From Rhodopseudomonas faecalis (lineage in GTDB: Bacteria; Pseudomonadota; Alphaproteobacteria; Rhizobiales; Xanthobacteraceae), in contig NZ_QJTI01000028.1 of the NCBI RefSeq assembly GCF_003217325.1, positions 1 through 50,081 on the forward strand: a stretch of DNA of 50,081 nucleotides, written 5' to 3'. Numbering within the stretch: the stretch's first letter is position 1; every line of letters starts with the position of its first letter. The notes below the pieces were generated by a model. It was given only the letters and a program-made list of their open reading frames with translations. It was not told the origin of the DNA and did not search any database. Position numbers and translations under genes: made by a program. Positions 23,182 through 31,656 of this stretch are shown in pieces.

Positions 23182-23754
23182 ATGGTGGTGCTCAATCGGA
23201 TTTACACCCGTCGCGGCGATGACGGCACCACCGCTTTGGCCAATGGCGAGCGGCGGCCGAAATCCGACCTGCGCATTGCGGCCTATGGAACCGTTGATGA
23301 AACCAATGCGGTGATCGGCATCGCGCGGCTGCATCTTGCGGATCAGCCGGTGATCGACGCCATGATGGCGCGGATCCAGAACGATTTGTTCGATCTTGGC
23401 GCTGATCTGGCGGTGCCGGAGCGGCAGGGCCAAGCCGAACGGCTGCGTGTGCTGGAGAGCCAGGTGATGCGGCTGGAACAGGAGATTGACGCGCTCAACG
23501 CGCAGCTCGCGCCGTTGAATTCATTTATACTTCCGGGCGGGTTGCCGGCCGCCGCGCATTTGCATCTGGCGCGCACCGTCTGTCGCCGCGCCGAGCGGGC
23601 GCTGGTGGAACTGGCGCAGAAGCCCGAGGAAGCGCTCAGCCCGTTCGCCCTCCGTTACATCAACCGGCTGTCCGACCTGTTGTTCGTGGCGAGCCGGGCC
23701 GCCAACGACAACGGCGCGCGCGACGTGCTGTGGGTACCAGGGCAGAACCGTTAG
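23182..23754 (+). CDS. ATP:cob(I)alamin adenosyltransferase, PduO type
   Basis: The 190-aa protein transfers the adenosyl group of ATP to cob(I)alamin to make coenzyme B12. The signatures are YTRRGDDGTTALANG (ATP-binding N-terminus), AYGTVDETNAVIG, IQNDLFDLGADLA, FILPGG, and CRRAERALVELA with RYINRLSDLLFVASR near the end. These are diagnostic for the PduO/MMAB family rather than CobA. Start 23182 follows GGAGGG and fits the family N-terminus. It lies between a twin-TM gene and etfBA. Confidence 0.93.
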   Translation: MVVLNRIYTRRGDDGTTALANGERRPKSDLRIAAYGTVDETNAVIGIARLHLADQPVIDAMMARIQNDLFDLGADLAVPERQGQAERLRVLESQVMRLEQEIDALNAQLAPLNSFILPGGLPAAAHLHLARTVCRRAERALVELAQKPEEALSPFALRYINRLSDLLFVASRAANDNGARDVLWVPGQNR

Positions 23755-23794
23755 GGCTGCGGACTAAGGGCCGCTACATTTTGTCTTTGCCGCG

Positions 23795-23823
23795 TTGACC
23801 AGTGATTTCCAGGGCTTTAGGTT
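23795..23823 (+). promoter_or_regulatory. Putative promoter of etfBA
   Basis: TTGACC (23795-23800) and TAGGTT (23818-23823) are spaced by 17 nt, about 40 nt upstream of the etfB start codon. GAGG lies 7 nt before that ATG. Confidence 0.45.
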
Positions 23824-23865
23824 CCGCGGCCACGGGATTCAACAAAGCAACACGAAAGAGGATCG

Positions 23866-24615
23866 ATGAAGGTTCTGGTGCCGGTTAAGCGGGTCGTCGA
23901 TTACAACGTCAAGATCCGTGTCAAGGGAGACGGTTCGGGCGTTGAATTGGCCAACGTCAAAATGTCGATGAACCCGTTTGACGAGATCGCGGTAGAGGAA
24001 GCGCTCCGCCTGAAGGAGGCCGGTAAGGCCACCGAAGTCGTCGTGGTGTCGATCGGTCCGGCGCAAGCCTCGGAGACGATCCGTACCGGCCTGGCGATGG
24101 GCGGCGACCGGGGCATCCTGGTCAAGGCCGAGGGCAATGTCGAACCGCTCGCGGTCGCCAAGATCCTGAAGGCCGTGGTCGACGAAGAAAAGCCGGGTCT
24201 GGTGATCCTCGGCAAGCAGGCGATCGACGACGATTGCAATCAGACCGGCCAGATGCTGGCCGCGCTGCTGGGCTGGGGCCAGGCCACTTTCGCCTCCAAG
24301 GTCGAGGTCGATGGTTCCGATTTCGTGGTGACGCGTGAGGTTGATGGCGGCCTGCAGACTCTGAAGGTCAAGGGTCCGGCGATCGTCACCACCGATTTGC
24401 GGCTCAACGAGCCGCGCTATGCCAGCCTGCCCAACATCATGAAGGCCAAGAAGAAGCCGATCGACGAAAAAACGGCCGATCAGTACGGCGTGGACGTCAC
24501 GCCCCGTCTGGAGATTCTGAAGACCGTCGAGCCCGGTGGCCGCAAGGCCGGCGTCAAGGTCAAGGACGTCGCTGAACTTGTGTCGAAGCTGAAGAACGAA
24601 GCCGGGGTGATCTGA
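23866..24615 (+). CDS. etfB: Electron transfer flavoprotein beta subunit
   Basis: The 249-aa beta subunit of ETF carries AMP and forms the heterodimer that passes electrons from acyl-CoA dehydrogenases to ETF:ubiquinone oxidoreductase. It starts [20 protein letters not shown] and shows [40 protein letters not shown] and the family signature [23 protein letters not shown] spread over 160-185. The stop overlaps etfA by one base (TGATG), ensuring coupled synthesis of the two subunits. Confidence 0.96.
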   Translation: MKVLVPVKRVVDYNVKIRVKGDGSGVELANVKMSMNPFDEIAVEEALRLKEAGKATEVVVVSIGPAQASETIRTGLAMGGDRGILVKAEGNVEPLAVAKILKAVVDEEKPGLVILGKQAIDDDCNQTGQMLAALLGWGQATFASKVEVDGSDFVVTREVDGGLQTLKVKGPAIVTTDLRLNEPRYASLPNIMKAKKKPIDEKTADQYGVDVTPRLEILKTVEPGGRKAGVKVKDVAELVSKLKNEAGVI

Positions 24616-25562
24616 TGACGACGCTGCTGATTGCTGAACACGACAACGCCGCCCTCAAGGACGCGACCCACAAGGCACTGACCGCGGCCGCGCAACTGGG
24701 CGGCGAGGTTCACGTGCTGGTGGCCGGTAGTCCGGGTGCCAAGGCGGCGGCCGATCATGCCGCCAAGCTCGCTGGCGTCACCAAGGTGCTGGTCGCCGAG
24801 AGCGACGCGCTCAGCCACGATGTCGCCGAGCCGCTGGCCGCGCTGATCGTGTCACTGGCGCCGTCCTATGACGCATTCGTCGCGCCCGCGACCTCGCGCT
24901 TCAAGAACGTGATGCCGCGCGTCGCTGCGCTGCTCGACGTGATGCAGGTTTCGGAAATCACCAAGGTGGTGGCGCCCGACACTTTTGAACGTCCGATCTA
25001 TGCCGGCAACGCCATCCAGACGGTGAAGTCGAAGGACGCCAAGAAGGTGATCACCGTGCGGACCTCGACCTTTGCCGCCGCCGCCGAAGGCGGCAGCGCG
25101 GCGGTGGAAGCGGTCGCCGCGGCGGCCGATCCGGCGCTGTCGAGCTTCGTCGGCGAGGAAGTCGCCAAGAGCGATCGTCCGGAGCTGACCTCGGCCAAGA
25201 TCATCGTCTCCGGTGGCCGCGCCATGCAGAGCCGTGAGAACTTCAGCAAGTACATCGAGCCGCTCGCCGACAAGCTCGGCGCCGGTGTCGGCGCTTCGCG
25301 CGCCGCGGTCGATGCCGGCTACGCGCCGAACGATTGGCAGGTCGGTCAGACCGGCAAGGTGGTTGCTCCGGAACTCTATGTCGCGATCGGCATTTCCGGC
25401 GCGATCCAGCACCTGGCCGGCATGAAGGACTCCAAGGTGATCGTGGCGATCAACAAGGACGAAGACGCGCCAATCTTCCAGGTCGCCGATTACGGCCTGG
25501 TGGCTGACCTCTATCAGGCGGTGCCGGAACTAACCGAAGAACTCGGCAAGCTCGGCAAGTAA
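24615..25562 (+). CDS. etfA: Electron transfer flavoprotein alpha subunit
   Basis: The 315-aa alpha subunit binds FAD through its C-terminal domain: [55 protein letters not shown] and the [17 protein letters not shown] segment are all intact. The N-terminal half is the less conserved alpha/beta domain. It is encoded directly after etfB with a one-base overlap, and a dehydrogenase gene of fatty-acid metabolism follows 166 bp later. Confidence 0.96.
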   Translation: MTTLLIAEHDNAALKDATHKALTAAAQLGGEVHVLVAGSPGAKAAADHAAKLAGVTKVLVAESDALSHDVAEPLAALIVSLAPSYDAFVAPATSRFKNVMPRVAALLDVMQVSEITKVVAPDTFERPIYAGNAIQTVKSKDAKKVITVRTSTFAAAAEGGSAAVEAVAAAADPALSSFVGEEVAKSDRPELTSAKIIVSGGRAMQSRENFSKYIEPLADKLGAGVGASRAAVDAGYAPNDWQVGQTGKVVAPELYVAIGISGAIQHLAGMKDSKVIVAINKDEDAPIFQVADYGLVADLYQAVPELTEELGKLGK

Positions 25563-25728
25563 CGAGTTGGCGGCGCGCCGTTGGTTGTTTGACCGCGGCG
25601 CGCCGTTCACGACATCAGGCGCTGGATGGTCGGTGCACCAGGCCTGAACGACACGCTCCGACCAAAGCGGGTGAGATTTTCATGCCAGGACGGCGCCGAG
25701 CGATGGCGTCCCCCGACGAGATGATGAG

Positions 25729-26610
25729 ATGGCACTAGCAATCAAGAAGGTGGGCGTGATCGGTTCGGGCCAGATGGGCAATGGGATCGCGCATGTCGCG
25801 GCACTGGGCGGATTCGACGTGGTGCTGAACGACATCGCCGCCGACCGCATCAAATCGGCGCTCGCCACCATCAATGGCAATCTGTCGCGGCAAGTCGCGA
25901 AAAAGACCATCACCGAGGAGCAGCGCAAGCAGGCGCTGGCGCGCATCTCCGGTGCCGAACGTCTCGAGGGCCTCGCCGATTGTGATCTCGTGATCGAGAC
26001 CGCAGTCGAGAAGGAAGACGTCAAACGCAAGATCTTCAACGAGCTGTGCAGCGTGTTGCAGCCGGAAGCGATCATCGCGTCCAACACCTCATCGATTTCG
26101 ATCACGCGGCTCGCCGCCAGCACGGACCGGCCGGAGCGCTTCATCGGCATTCACTTCATGAATCCGGTGCCGCGCATGGAGCTTGTCGAGCTGATCCGCG
26201 GCATCGCGACCGACGATGCCACGTTCGAGACCTCCAAGGAGTTCGTGGCCCAGCTCGGCAAGCAGGTCGCGGTGTCGGAAGATTTTCCGGCCTTCATCGT
26301 CAATCGCATTTTGCTGCCGATGATCAACGAGGCGATCTACACGCTGTATGAAGGCGTCGGTAACGTCGAGGCGATCGACGCGGCGATGAAGCTCGGTGCC
26401 CATCATCCGATGGGGCCGCTTGAGCTGGCCGATTTCATCGGCCTCGATACCTGTCTGTCGATCATGCAGGTGCTGCATGAAGGGCTGGCCGATTCCAAAT
26501 ACCGGCCGTGCCCGCTGCTGGTGAAATATGTCGAGGCAGGCTGGCTCGGCCGCAAGACGCAGCGCGGCTTCTACGATTATCGCGGCGATAAGCCGGTGCC
26601 GACGCGCTGA
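25729..26610 (+). CDS. hbd: 3-hydroxybutyryl-CoA dehydrogenase
   Basis: The 293-aa single-domain dehydrogenase oxidises or reduces 3-hydroxyacyl-CoA with NAD(P). It has the Rossmann motif GVIGSGQMGNGIAH (8-21), the catalytic histidine region FIGIHFMNPVPRMELVELI and ASNTSSISI, and the C-terminal HHPMGPLELADFIGLDT and KTQRGFYDY. It probably works with etfBA in fatty-acid or polyhydroxybutyrate-linked metabolism. It lies downstream of etfA in the same direction; a weak purine-rich stretch precedes the ATG. Confidence 0.93.
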   Translation: MALAIKKVGVIGSGQMGNGIAHVAALGGFDVVLNDIAADRIKSALATINGNLSRQVAKKTITEEQRKQALARISGAERLEGLADCDLVIETAVEKEDVKRKIFNELCSVLQPEAIIASNTSSISITRLAASTDRPERFIGIHFMNPVPRMELVELIRGIATDDATFETSKEFVAQLGKQVAVSEDFPAFIVNRILLPMINEAIYTLYEGVGNVEAIDAAMKLGAHHPMGPLELADFIGLDTCLSIMQVLHEGLADSKYRPCPLLVKYVEAGWLGRKTQRGFYDYRGDKPVPTR

Positions 26611-26657
26611 GCCCGCGCGTCCGTTCAAGGCTCGTTAACTTAGAAGCGCGGGCCTCT

Positions 26658-26806
26658 GATACAATAGCGATTGCTACCAACCGCTCAGCACGTCATGACC
26701 GGCGGCGTCCCGGCCATCCGCATCTTTGATCTTGTGCAGCCTTCAAAACGTGGACGCCGCGACCAGCGCGGGCATCACCAAGCCCATTTGAAGGGCGTTG
26801 CTATCA
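26658..26806. repeat. Dispersed intergenic repeat, copy C (degenerate)
   Basis: A diverged copy: the left part reads ATAGCGATTGCTACCAACC, then a damaged GTCATGACCGGC/GTCCCGGCC hairpin and the GACCAGCGCGGGCAT right arm, ending near GGGCGTTGCTATC. Terminal motifs are mutated relative to copies B, D and E. The remainder of 26611-26956 shows no gene. A weak promoter-like pair TTGCGT-N17-TTAACT precedes the next gene. Confidence 0.65.
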
Positions 26807-26956
26807 CCTGGCCTGGCGCGCGCGGCGTTGCTGGTTAATGGCTGGCGAATTTCCACAGCAATTGTAACTAAGCGTTTCACGCGCCGCTAACGCTGCCCTT
26901 AGCGCAATGGGCGGTTGCGTGTGGCTCATACCGCTCTTTAACTCCTGAGGCCAAAC

Positions 26957-27235
26957 ATGGGTCGCGAGAGACGGGCATCGTCTTTCGCACGCACATGGGA
27001 GCATCTGTGCGAGCAACGTCGCGCTCGAAATGGAATACGTATCATGGCAAGCATTACCTATACGTCCCTGGACCGAGATGACACTGCTGAACATGGTTCC
27101 TTGTACTGGGGCATCCACGCTTTTCTTCGTCAATTCGTGCTCGTCGCGATCGATCTGACCGAAAACACGGCGCGCGATATGCGCGGCCTGGTTCCGGCGC
27201 GCGTCGAGGTGCAACGTAGCGAAGCGTCGTTTTAA
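26957..27235 (+). CDS. Hypothetical protein, 92 aa
   Basis: An unrecognised short protein. The first 30 residues are strongly basic (MGRERRASSFARTWEHLCEQ); the rest is mixed (SLYWGIHAFLRQFVLVAIDL, ARDMRGLVPARVEV). A good ribosome site, TGAGG, sits 6-7 nt upstream of ATG 26957, and a weak promoter-like pair precedes that, which supports expression. A start at 27044 is also in frame. No signal peptide or domain is seen; a single amphipathic/hydrophobic stretch at about 52-66 could contact membranes. Confidence 0.5.
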   Translation: MGRERRASSFARTWEHLCEQRRARNGIRIMASITYTSLDRDDTAEHGSLYWGIHAFLRQFVLVAIDLTENTARDMRGLVPARVEVQRSEASF

Positions 27236-27384
27236 GCCGGCTAGGCTGATGCCTGCGGGCAGCTCACACAATAGCGGCGGCCTCGGATCGCTCCGGGGCC
27301 GGGCGGCGAGATCAGGGCCGGGTCGTCACTCAAGAAAGCTTCGTTAACTACGGACGACTAGGCTGATCTCAAGGAGATACGGAA

Positions 27385-27585
27385 ATGGACATGAGCTTGG
27401 TGGCGGCCGCGCTGTCAGCCCGCGCAGGGCAGACCCAGATGCAGGTCGCGGCAACCATCGCCAAATCCAACGCCGACGCGGAGAAATCCGCCGTTCTGAC
27501 CCTGCTGGGGGCCGCACAGCAGAATATGAACTCGCTCGCCAACGTTGCCGACGGCATCGGCACCAACGTCAATATCTCGGCGTAA
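27385..27585 (+). CDS. YjfB-like putative motility protein
   Basis: The 66-aa protein (MDMSLVAAALSARAGQTQMQ, then ATIAKSNADAEKSAVLTLL and a Gly/Asn-rich end) has the pattern of the small YjfB family, annotated as putative motility proteins. It is helical, with no signal peptide. AAGGAGA lies 8 nt upstream, a strong ribosome site. No flagellar gene is nearby, so a motility role is not supported by context. Confidence 0.7.
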   Translation: MDMSLVAAALSARAGQTQMQVAATIAKSNADAEKSAVLTLLGAAQQNMNSLANVADGIGTNVNISA

Positions 27586-27617
27586 TCCGCCCCGCTGCCA
27601 TCAGAACCGAGATAGCT

Positions 27618-28298
27618 TTAGGGCGACCTCGTCAGCGCTTTTTTCAGCAGCGCGATCGCTTCCGGGCTGTCCCATTGCGCCGGGCCGGCGATCGAGGCGA
27701 TCTCGCAGCCCTGTTCATCAAGCAGCAGCGTAGTCGGCATGCCCAGCGCCTTGCCTGCCGACTTAAGGTCCTGGAAAACCTTGGCTTTAGCGTCGGCATA
27801 ATAGCCGAGCCGGGTTAGCCCGGCGTCTTTCAGGAACGCTTTCGGCTTCTCGGCGTCGCGGGTGTCGATATTGATGGCCAGCACCTCGAACTGGTCGCTG
27901 CCGAGTGCGGCCTGCAGATTGTCGAGTGCCGGCATCTCCTTGCGGCACGGCACGCACCAGGTCGCCCACAGATTGACCAGCACCGTGCGGCCGCGCCATT
28001 CCGACAGCTTGCGCGGCTTGCCCTCGCCATCCTCAAACGCCAGTTCCGGGATCCGCAGCGGCGCCTTGGCGACCGAGACCGCCGCCACTTCGCCTGTGGT
28101 CAGCGGCGCGATTTTCTGCGCCAGATCGAGCGCCGGCCGGCAGGTGGCGTCACCCGGCGGATTGCGCTGCAGGGCGTCGATCCCGTATACCCCGCCCCAT
28201 CCGATCGCCGAGGCGACCAGGATTGCGGCCAATCCCACGGTCAGGCGGCGAACGACGCGGCGCCGGGGCTTGGTCGATGGATCGGTGCCGCCGGTCAT
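27618..28298 (-). CDS. tlpA: TlpA-type membrane-anchored thioredoxin
   Basis: The 226-aa protein has a basic N-terminus, one membrane anchor (about 19-40) and a periplasmic thioredoxin-like domain with active site WCVPC in NLWATWCVPCRKEMP. Two further cysteines, in ATCRPAL and EQGCEI, sit where Bradyrhizobium TlpA has its structural disulfide. TlpA keeps copper-site cysteines reduced during cytochrome aa3 assembly. The cis-proline loop is KALGMPTTLLLD. It is divergent from argH, with 101 bp between start codons. Confidence 0.92.
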   Translation of the reverse strand: MTGGTDPSTKPRRRVVRRLTVGLAAILVASAIGWGGVYGIDALQRNPPGDATCRPALDLAQKIAPLTTGEVAAVSVAKAPLRIPELAFEDGEGKPRKLSEWRGRTVLVNLWATWCVPCRKEMPALDNLQAALGSDQFEVLAINIDTRDAEKPKAFLKDAGLTRLGYYADAKAKVFQDLKSAGKALGMPTTLLLDEQGCEIASIAGPAQWDSPEAIALLKKALTRSP

Positions 28299-28399
28299 GA
28301 CAGCACAGGCGCACAGGGCGCAGCACGGCGGTGATTGAGAGACATTGAATGGGACATGGTCAGGTGCGGCGTCAGCGGCAAACTCAGGTGCGGCAGAGC

Positions 28400-29797
28400 A
28401 TGAGCAACAAGATGTGGGGCGGCCGGTTTAGCGAGCGCCCCGACGCGATCATGGAAGAGATCAACGTCTCGATTGATGTGGATCGCCATCTCTACGCCCA
28501 GGACATCACGGCGTCCAAGGCCCATGCGGCGATGTTGGCTGCACAGGGCATCATCACCGCGAACGATGCGAAAAATATCAGCAAGGGTCTAGACACGATT
28601 TTGTCAGAGATCCGAAAGGGTTCGTTCGAATTCAAGCGCGCGCTCGAAGACATCCATATGAATGTCGAAGGCCGGCTGTCCGAGCTGATCGGCCCGGCTG
28701 CCGGGCGGCTGCATACCGCGCGCTCGCGCAACGATCAGGTCGCCACCGATTTCCGACTGTTCGTGCGCGATACCATCGATGACATCGACGCGGCGCTGGC
28801 GCGCTATCAGGCCGCGCTGGTGCGCCGCGCGCTGGAACACGCCGACACCGTGATGCCGGGCTTCACGCATTTGCAGACCGCGCAGCCGGTGACGCTCGGC
28901 CACCATCTGATGGCCTATGTGGAAATGGCGGCGCGCGACCGCGGCCGGTTCCGCGATGCCCGCAAGCGGCTCAACGAAAGCCCGCTCGGCGCCGCCGCGC
29001 TCGCTGGCACCTCGTTCCCGATCGACCGCGAACTGACCGCGCGCACGCTCGGCTTCGACCGGCCGATGGCCAATTCGCTCGACGCCGTGTCAGACCGCGA
29101 TTTCGTGCTGGAGACGCTGTCGGCGGCCTCGATCACCGCGGTGCATCTGTCGCGTTTTGCCGAGGAGATCGTGCTGTGGACCTCGCCGCTGGTCGGCCTG
29201 GTGCGGCTGTCGGACAAGTTCACCACCGGCTCCTCGATCATGCCGCAGAAGCGCAATCCGGACGCCGCCGAGCTGGTGCGCGCCAAGACCGGCCGGGTGA
29301 TCGGCGCGCTCAATGGTCTTTTGATTGTGATGAAGGGCCTGCCGCTCGCCTATCAAAAGGACATGCAGGAAGACAAACAGGGCGCGATGGAAGCCTTTGC
29401 CGCGCTGTCGCTCGCGGTGCGCGCCATGACCGGCATGGTCGATGACCTGATGCCGGAGGCCGAGCGCATGAAGCAGGCGGCCGGCGAGGGCTATGCCACC
29501 GCCACCGACCTCGCCGACTGGCTGGTGCGCACCCTGAAAATGCCGTTCCGCGACGCCCACCACGTCACCGGCCGGATCGTCGGCCTTGCCGCTAAGGACG
29601 GCGTGGCGCTGCACGAGCTGCCGCTCGAGGTGATGCAGTCGGTCGAGCCGCGCATCACCGCGCAGGCGCTGACCGTGCTGTCGGTGGAATCCTCGGTGAA
29701 AAGCCGCACCAGCTATGGCGGCACCGCGCCGAAAAACGTCCGGGCGCAGGCCAAGGCCTGGCAGAAGCGCCTGGAAAAGGAACAGAATTCGCGTTGA
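28400..29797 (+). CDS. argH: Argininosuccinate lyase
   Basis: The 465-aa fumarase-superfamily enzyme cleaves argininosuccinate to arginine and fumarate, the last step of arginine synthesis. Signatures are [11 protein letters not shown] at the start, [16 protein letters not shown] (about 108-123), the HLQTAQP histidine loop and the signature [15 protein letters not shown]. Start 28400 is chosen because the family begins [10 protein letters not shown]; the longer frame adds 17 residues. It heads the usual argH-lptM-lysA-TIGR02302 series. Confidence 0.96.
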   Translation: MSNKMWGGRFSERPDAIMEEINVSIDVDRHLYAQDITASKAHAAMLAAQGIITANDAKNISKGLDTILSEIRKGSFEFKRALEDIHMNVEGRLSELIGPAAGRLHTARSRNDQVATDFRLFVRDTIDDIDAALARYQAALVRRALEHADTVMPGFTHLQTAQPVTLGHHLMAYVEMAARDRGRFRDARKRLNESPLGAAALAGTSFPIDRELTARTLGFDRPMANSLDAVSDRDFVLETLSAASITAVHLSRFAEEIVLWTSPLVGLVRLSDKFTTGSSIMPQKRNPDAAELVRAKTGRVIGALNGLLIVMKGLPLAYQKDMQEDKQGAMEAFAALSLAVRAMTGMVDDLMPEAERMKQAAGEGYATATDLADWLVRTLKMPFRDAHHVTGRIVGLAAKDGVALHELPLEVMQSVEPRITAQALTVLSVESSVKSRTSYGGTAPKNVRAQAKAWQKRLEKEQNSR

Positions 29798-29877
29798 CGA
29801 CCGGGCGCCGGCGCAAGCCGGCTCTCGCCAGATCGCGGCAATCTTTGTATGGTGCCGACGCAATTGGGGACTTCGCC

Positions 29878-30132
29878 GTGAACCGTTCTCGCCATCCGTC
29901 CTGGGCCGTGCTGGCCCTTGCCGCCGTTGCCCTGACCCTGGTCGGCTGCGGCCGCAAGGCAGGTCTCGACGCGCCGCCGGGCAATCCGTCCGCCGCCACG
30001 GCCGCGGAGCCGGCGAGCAATGATCCGGCGGCCAAAAGCGGCCTGTTCGATACGCCGGCAGCGGCCAACGCCGCGCCGCAGGCTTCCAAGGGTCGCAAGA
30101 AGCCGTTCATTCTCGATCCGTTGCTCGACTGA
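29878..30132 (+). CDS. lptM: LptM-like small lipoprotein
   Basis: The 84-aa protein from GTG 29878 has a basic start, a hydrophobic core and the lipobox LVGC followed by GRKAGLDAPPG. The rest is Ala/Pro-rich, ending KKPFILDPLLD. This is the short lipoprotein (LptM/YifL-like) found between argH and lysA in many Proteobacteria; in E. coli LptM assists LptD assembly. The GTG start fits the signal peptide. The next gene begins 7 bp after its stop. Confidence 0.82.
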   Translation: MNRSRHPSWAVLALAAVALTLVGCGRKAGLDAPPGNPSAATAAEPASNDPAAKSGLFDTPAAANAAPQASKGRKKPFILDPLLD

Positions 30133-30139
30133 GTTTCCG

Positions 30140-31405
30140 ATGCACCATTTTGACTACAGCAACGGCGTGCTGCACGCCGAAGCGGTGAACCTGTCAGCGA
30201 TCGCCGAACAAGTCGGCACGCCGTTCTATTGCTATTCCACCGCGACCTTGGAACGGCACTACCGCATCTTCAGCGATGCGTTTGCCGAGACCGACGCGCT
30301 GGTGTGCTACGCCATGAAGGCGAATTCCAACCAGTCGGTGCTGCGCACGCTGGCCAAGCTCGGCGCCGGCGCCGATGTGGTGTCGGGCGGTGAAATGGCG
30401 CGCGCGCTGGCGGCCGGCATTCCGCCCAGCAAGATCGTGTTCTCCGGCGTCGGCAAGACGGTCGATGAGCTGCGCGCCGCGCTGGCGCACGACATTCTGT
30501 GCATCAACATCGAATCCGAGCCGGAACTGGAAGTCTTGTCAGCGCTGGCAACGGCGATGAACAAGACCGCGCACATCTCGATCCGCGTCAATCCGGACGT
30601 CGATTCCGGCAGCCACGCCAAGATTTCGACCGGCAAGTCCGAGAACAAGTTCGGCATTCCGCTGGTGCGGGCCCGCGAGGTCTATCAGCGCGCCGCGTCG
30701 CTGCCCGGCATTCAAGTCAGCGGCGTCGATGTCCATATCGGCAGCCAGATCACCGATCTTGGGCCGATGGAAGCCGCGTTCCGGCTGCTCGCCGATTTCG
30801 TCACGGTGCTGCGCAGCGATGGCCACACCATCAACCACGTCGATTTCGGCGGCGGCCTTGGCATTCCGTACTACGAAGACCCGAGCCTGCCGCCAGAGCC
30901 GGTGGTCTATGCCGAGATGGTCAAGCGCATCAGCCACAATCTCGGCTGCCGGCTGTTGTTCGAGCCCGGGCGGATGATCGTCGGCAATGCCGGCATCCTG
31001 GTGTCGCGCGTCACCTATGTGAAGCATGGCGACGCCAAGAACTTCGTGATCATCGACGCGGCGATGAACGATCTCATTCGGCCGACGCTGTACGAAGCCT
31101 ATCACGACATTCTGCCGATCAACGCGCCGCCCGCCGGTGGCCCCGAGATCGTCGCCGATGTGGTCGGCCCGGTGTGCGAGAGCGGCGATTATCTGGCGCT
31201 GTCGCGCCGGCTGCCGGCGCTCAAGGCCGGCGATCTGATCGCGATCATGACCGCCGGTGCCTATGGCGCGGTGCAGTCCTGCACCTACAACACCCGGCCG
31301 CTGGTGCCGGAAGTGCTGGTCAAGGGCGATCAGTTCGCGGTGATCCGGCCGCGCCTGACCGTCGAGCAACTGATCGCGATGGATCAGCCGGCGCCCTGGC
31401 TATAG
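30140..31405 (+). CDS. lysA: Diaminopimelate decarboxylase
   Basis: The 421-aa alanine-racemase-fold PLP enzyme decarboxylates meso-diaminopimelate to lysine. The PLP lysine is in CYAMKANSNQ (about residue 58), HIGSQITDLGP and DFGGGLGIPY bind the phosphate, EPGRMIVGNAG follows, and CESGDYLALSR is the catalytic Cys loop contributed across the dimer. Start 30140 (MHHFDYSNGVLHAE) fits homologues. It follows lptM closely and is probably co-transcribed. Confidence 0.96.
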   Translation: MHHFDYSNGVLHAEAVNLSAIAEQVGTPFYCYSTATLERHYRIFSDAFAETDALVCYAMKANSNQSVLRTLAKLGAGADVVSGGEMARALAAGIPPSKIVFSGVGKTVDELRAALAHDILCINIESEPELEVLSALATAMNKTAHISIRVNPDVDSGSHAKISTGKSENKFGIPLVRAREVYQRAASLPGIQVSGVDVHIGSQITDLGPMEAAFRLLADFVTVLRSDGHTINHVDFGGGLGIPYYEDPSLPPEPVVYAEMVKRISHNLGCRLLFEPGRMIVGNAGILVSRVTYVKHGDAKNFVIIDAAMNDLIRPTLYEAYHDILPINAPPAGGPEIVADVVGPVCESGDYLALSRRLPALKAGDLIAIMTAGAYGAVQSCTYNTRPLVPEVLVKGDQFAVIRPRLTVEQLIAMDQPAPWL

Positions 31406-31656
31406 TCAGCGCCGGCGCCTCGCGCCGGATCAAGCGCGGTCGCCGTTGCTGCCGTCAGGGGCGCGCGGTGAAAATCGTCGGCATTTCTCAACGTATTCCC
31501 GACACAGTGCGGCCCGATATCGCTGTGCCCGCGTCGCTTGGATGGCGGTGCCCGTCACGCGTTCGTGCGCGGCGGGGCTGGTCGCGGTGATGCTGCCGGG
31601 CGGTGCCTCATTGCCGCCGCTGTGTTAGGCTGATCTCAGGTAAACGGGAGAAATTG

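Noticed and set aside
31406..31656. Gap between lysA and the TIGR02302 gene examined for a small gene or RNA
   Set aside because: No frame with a ribosome site and no stable terminator-like structure was found.
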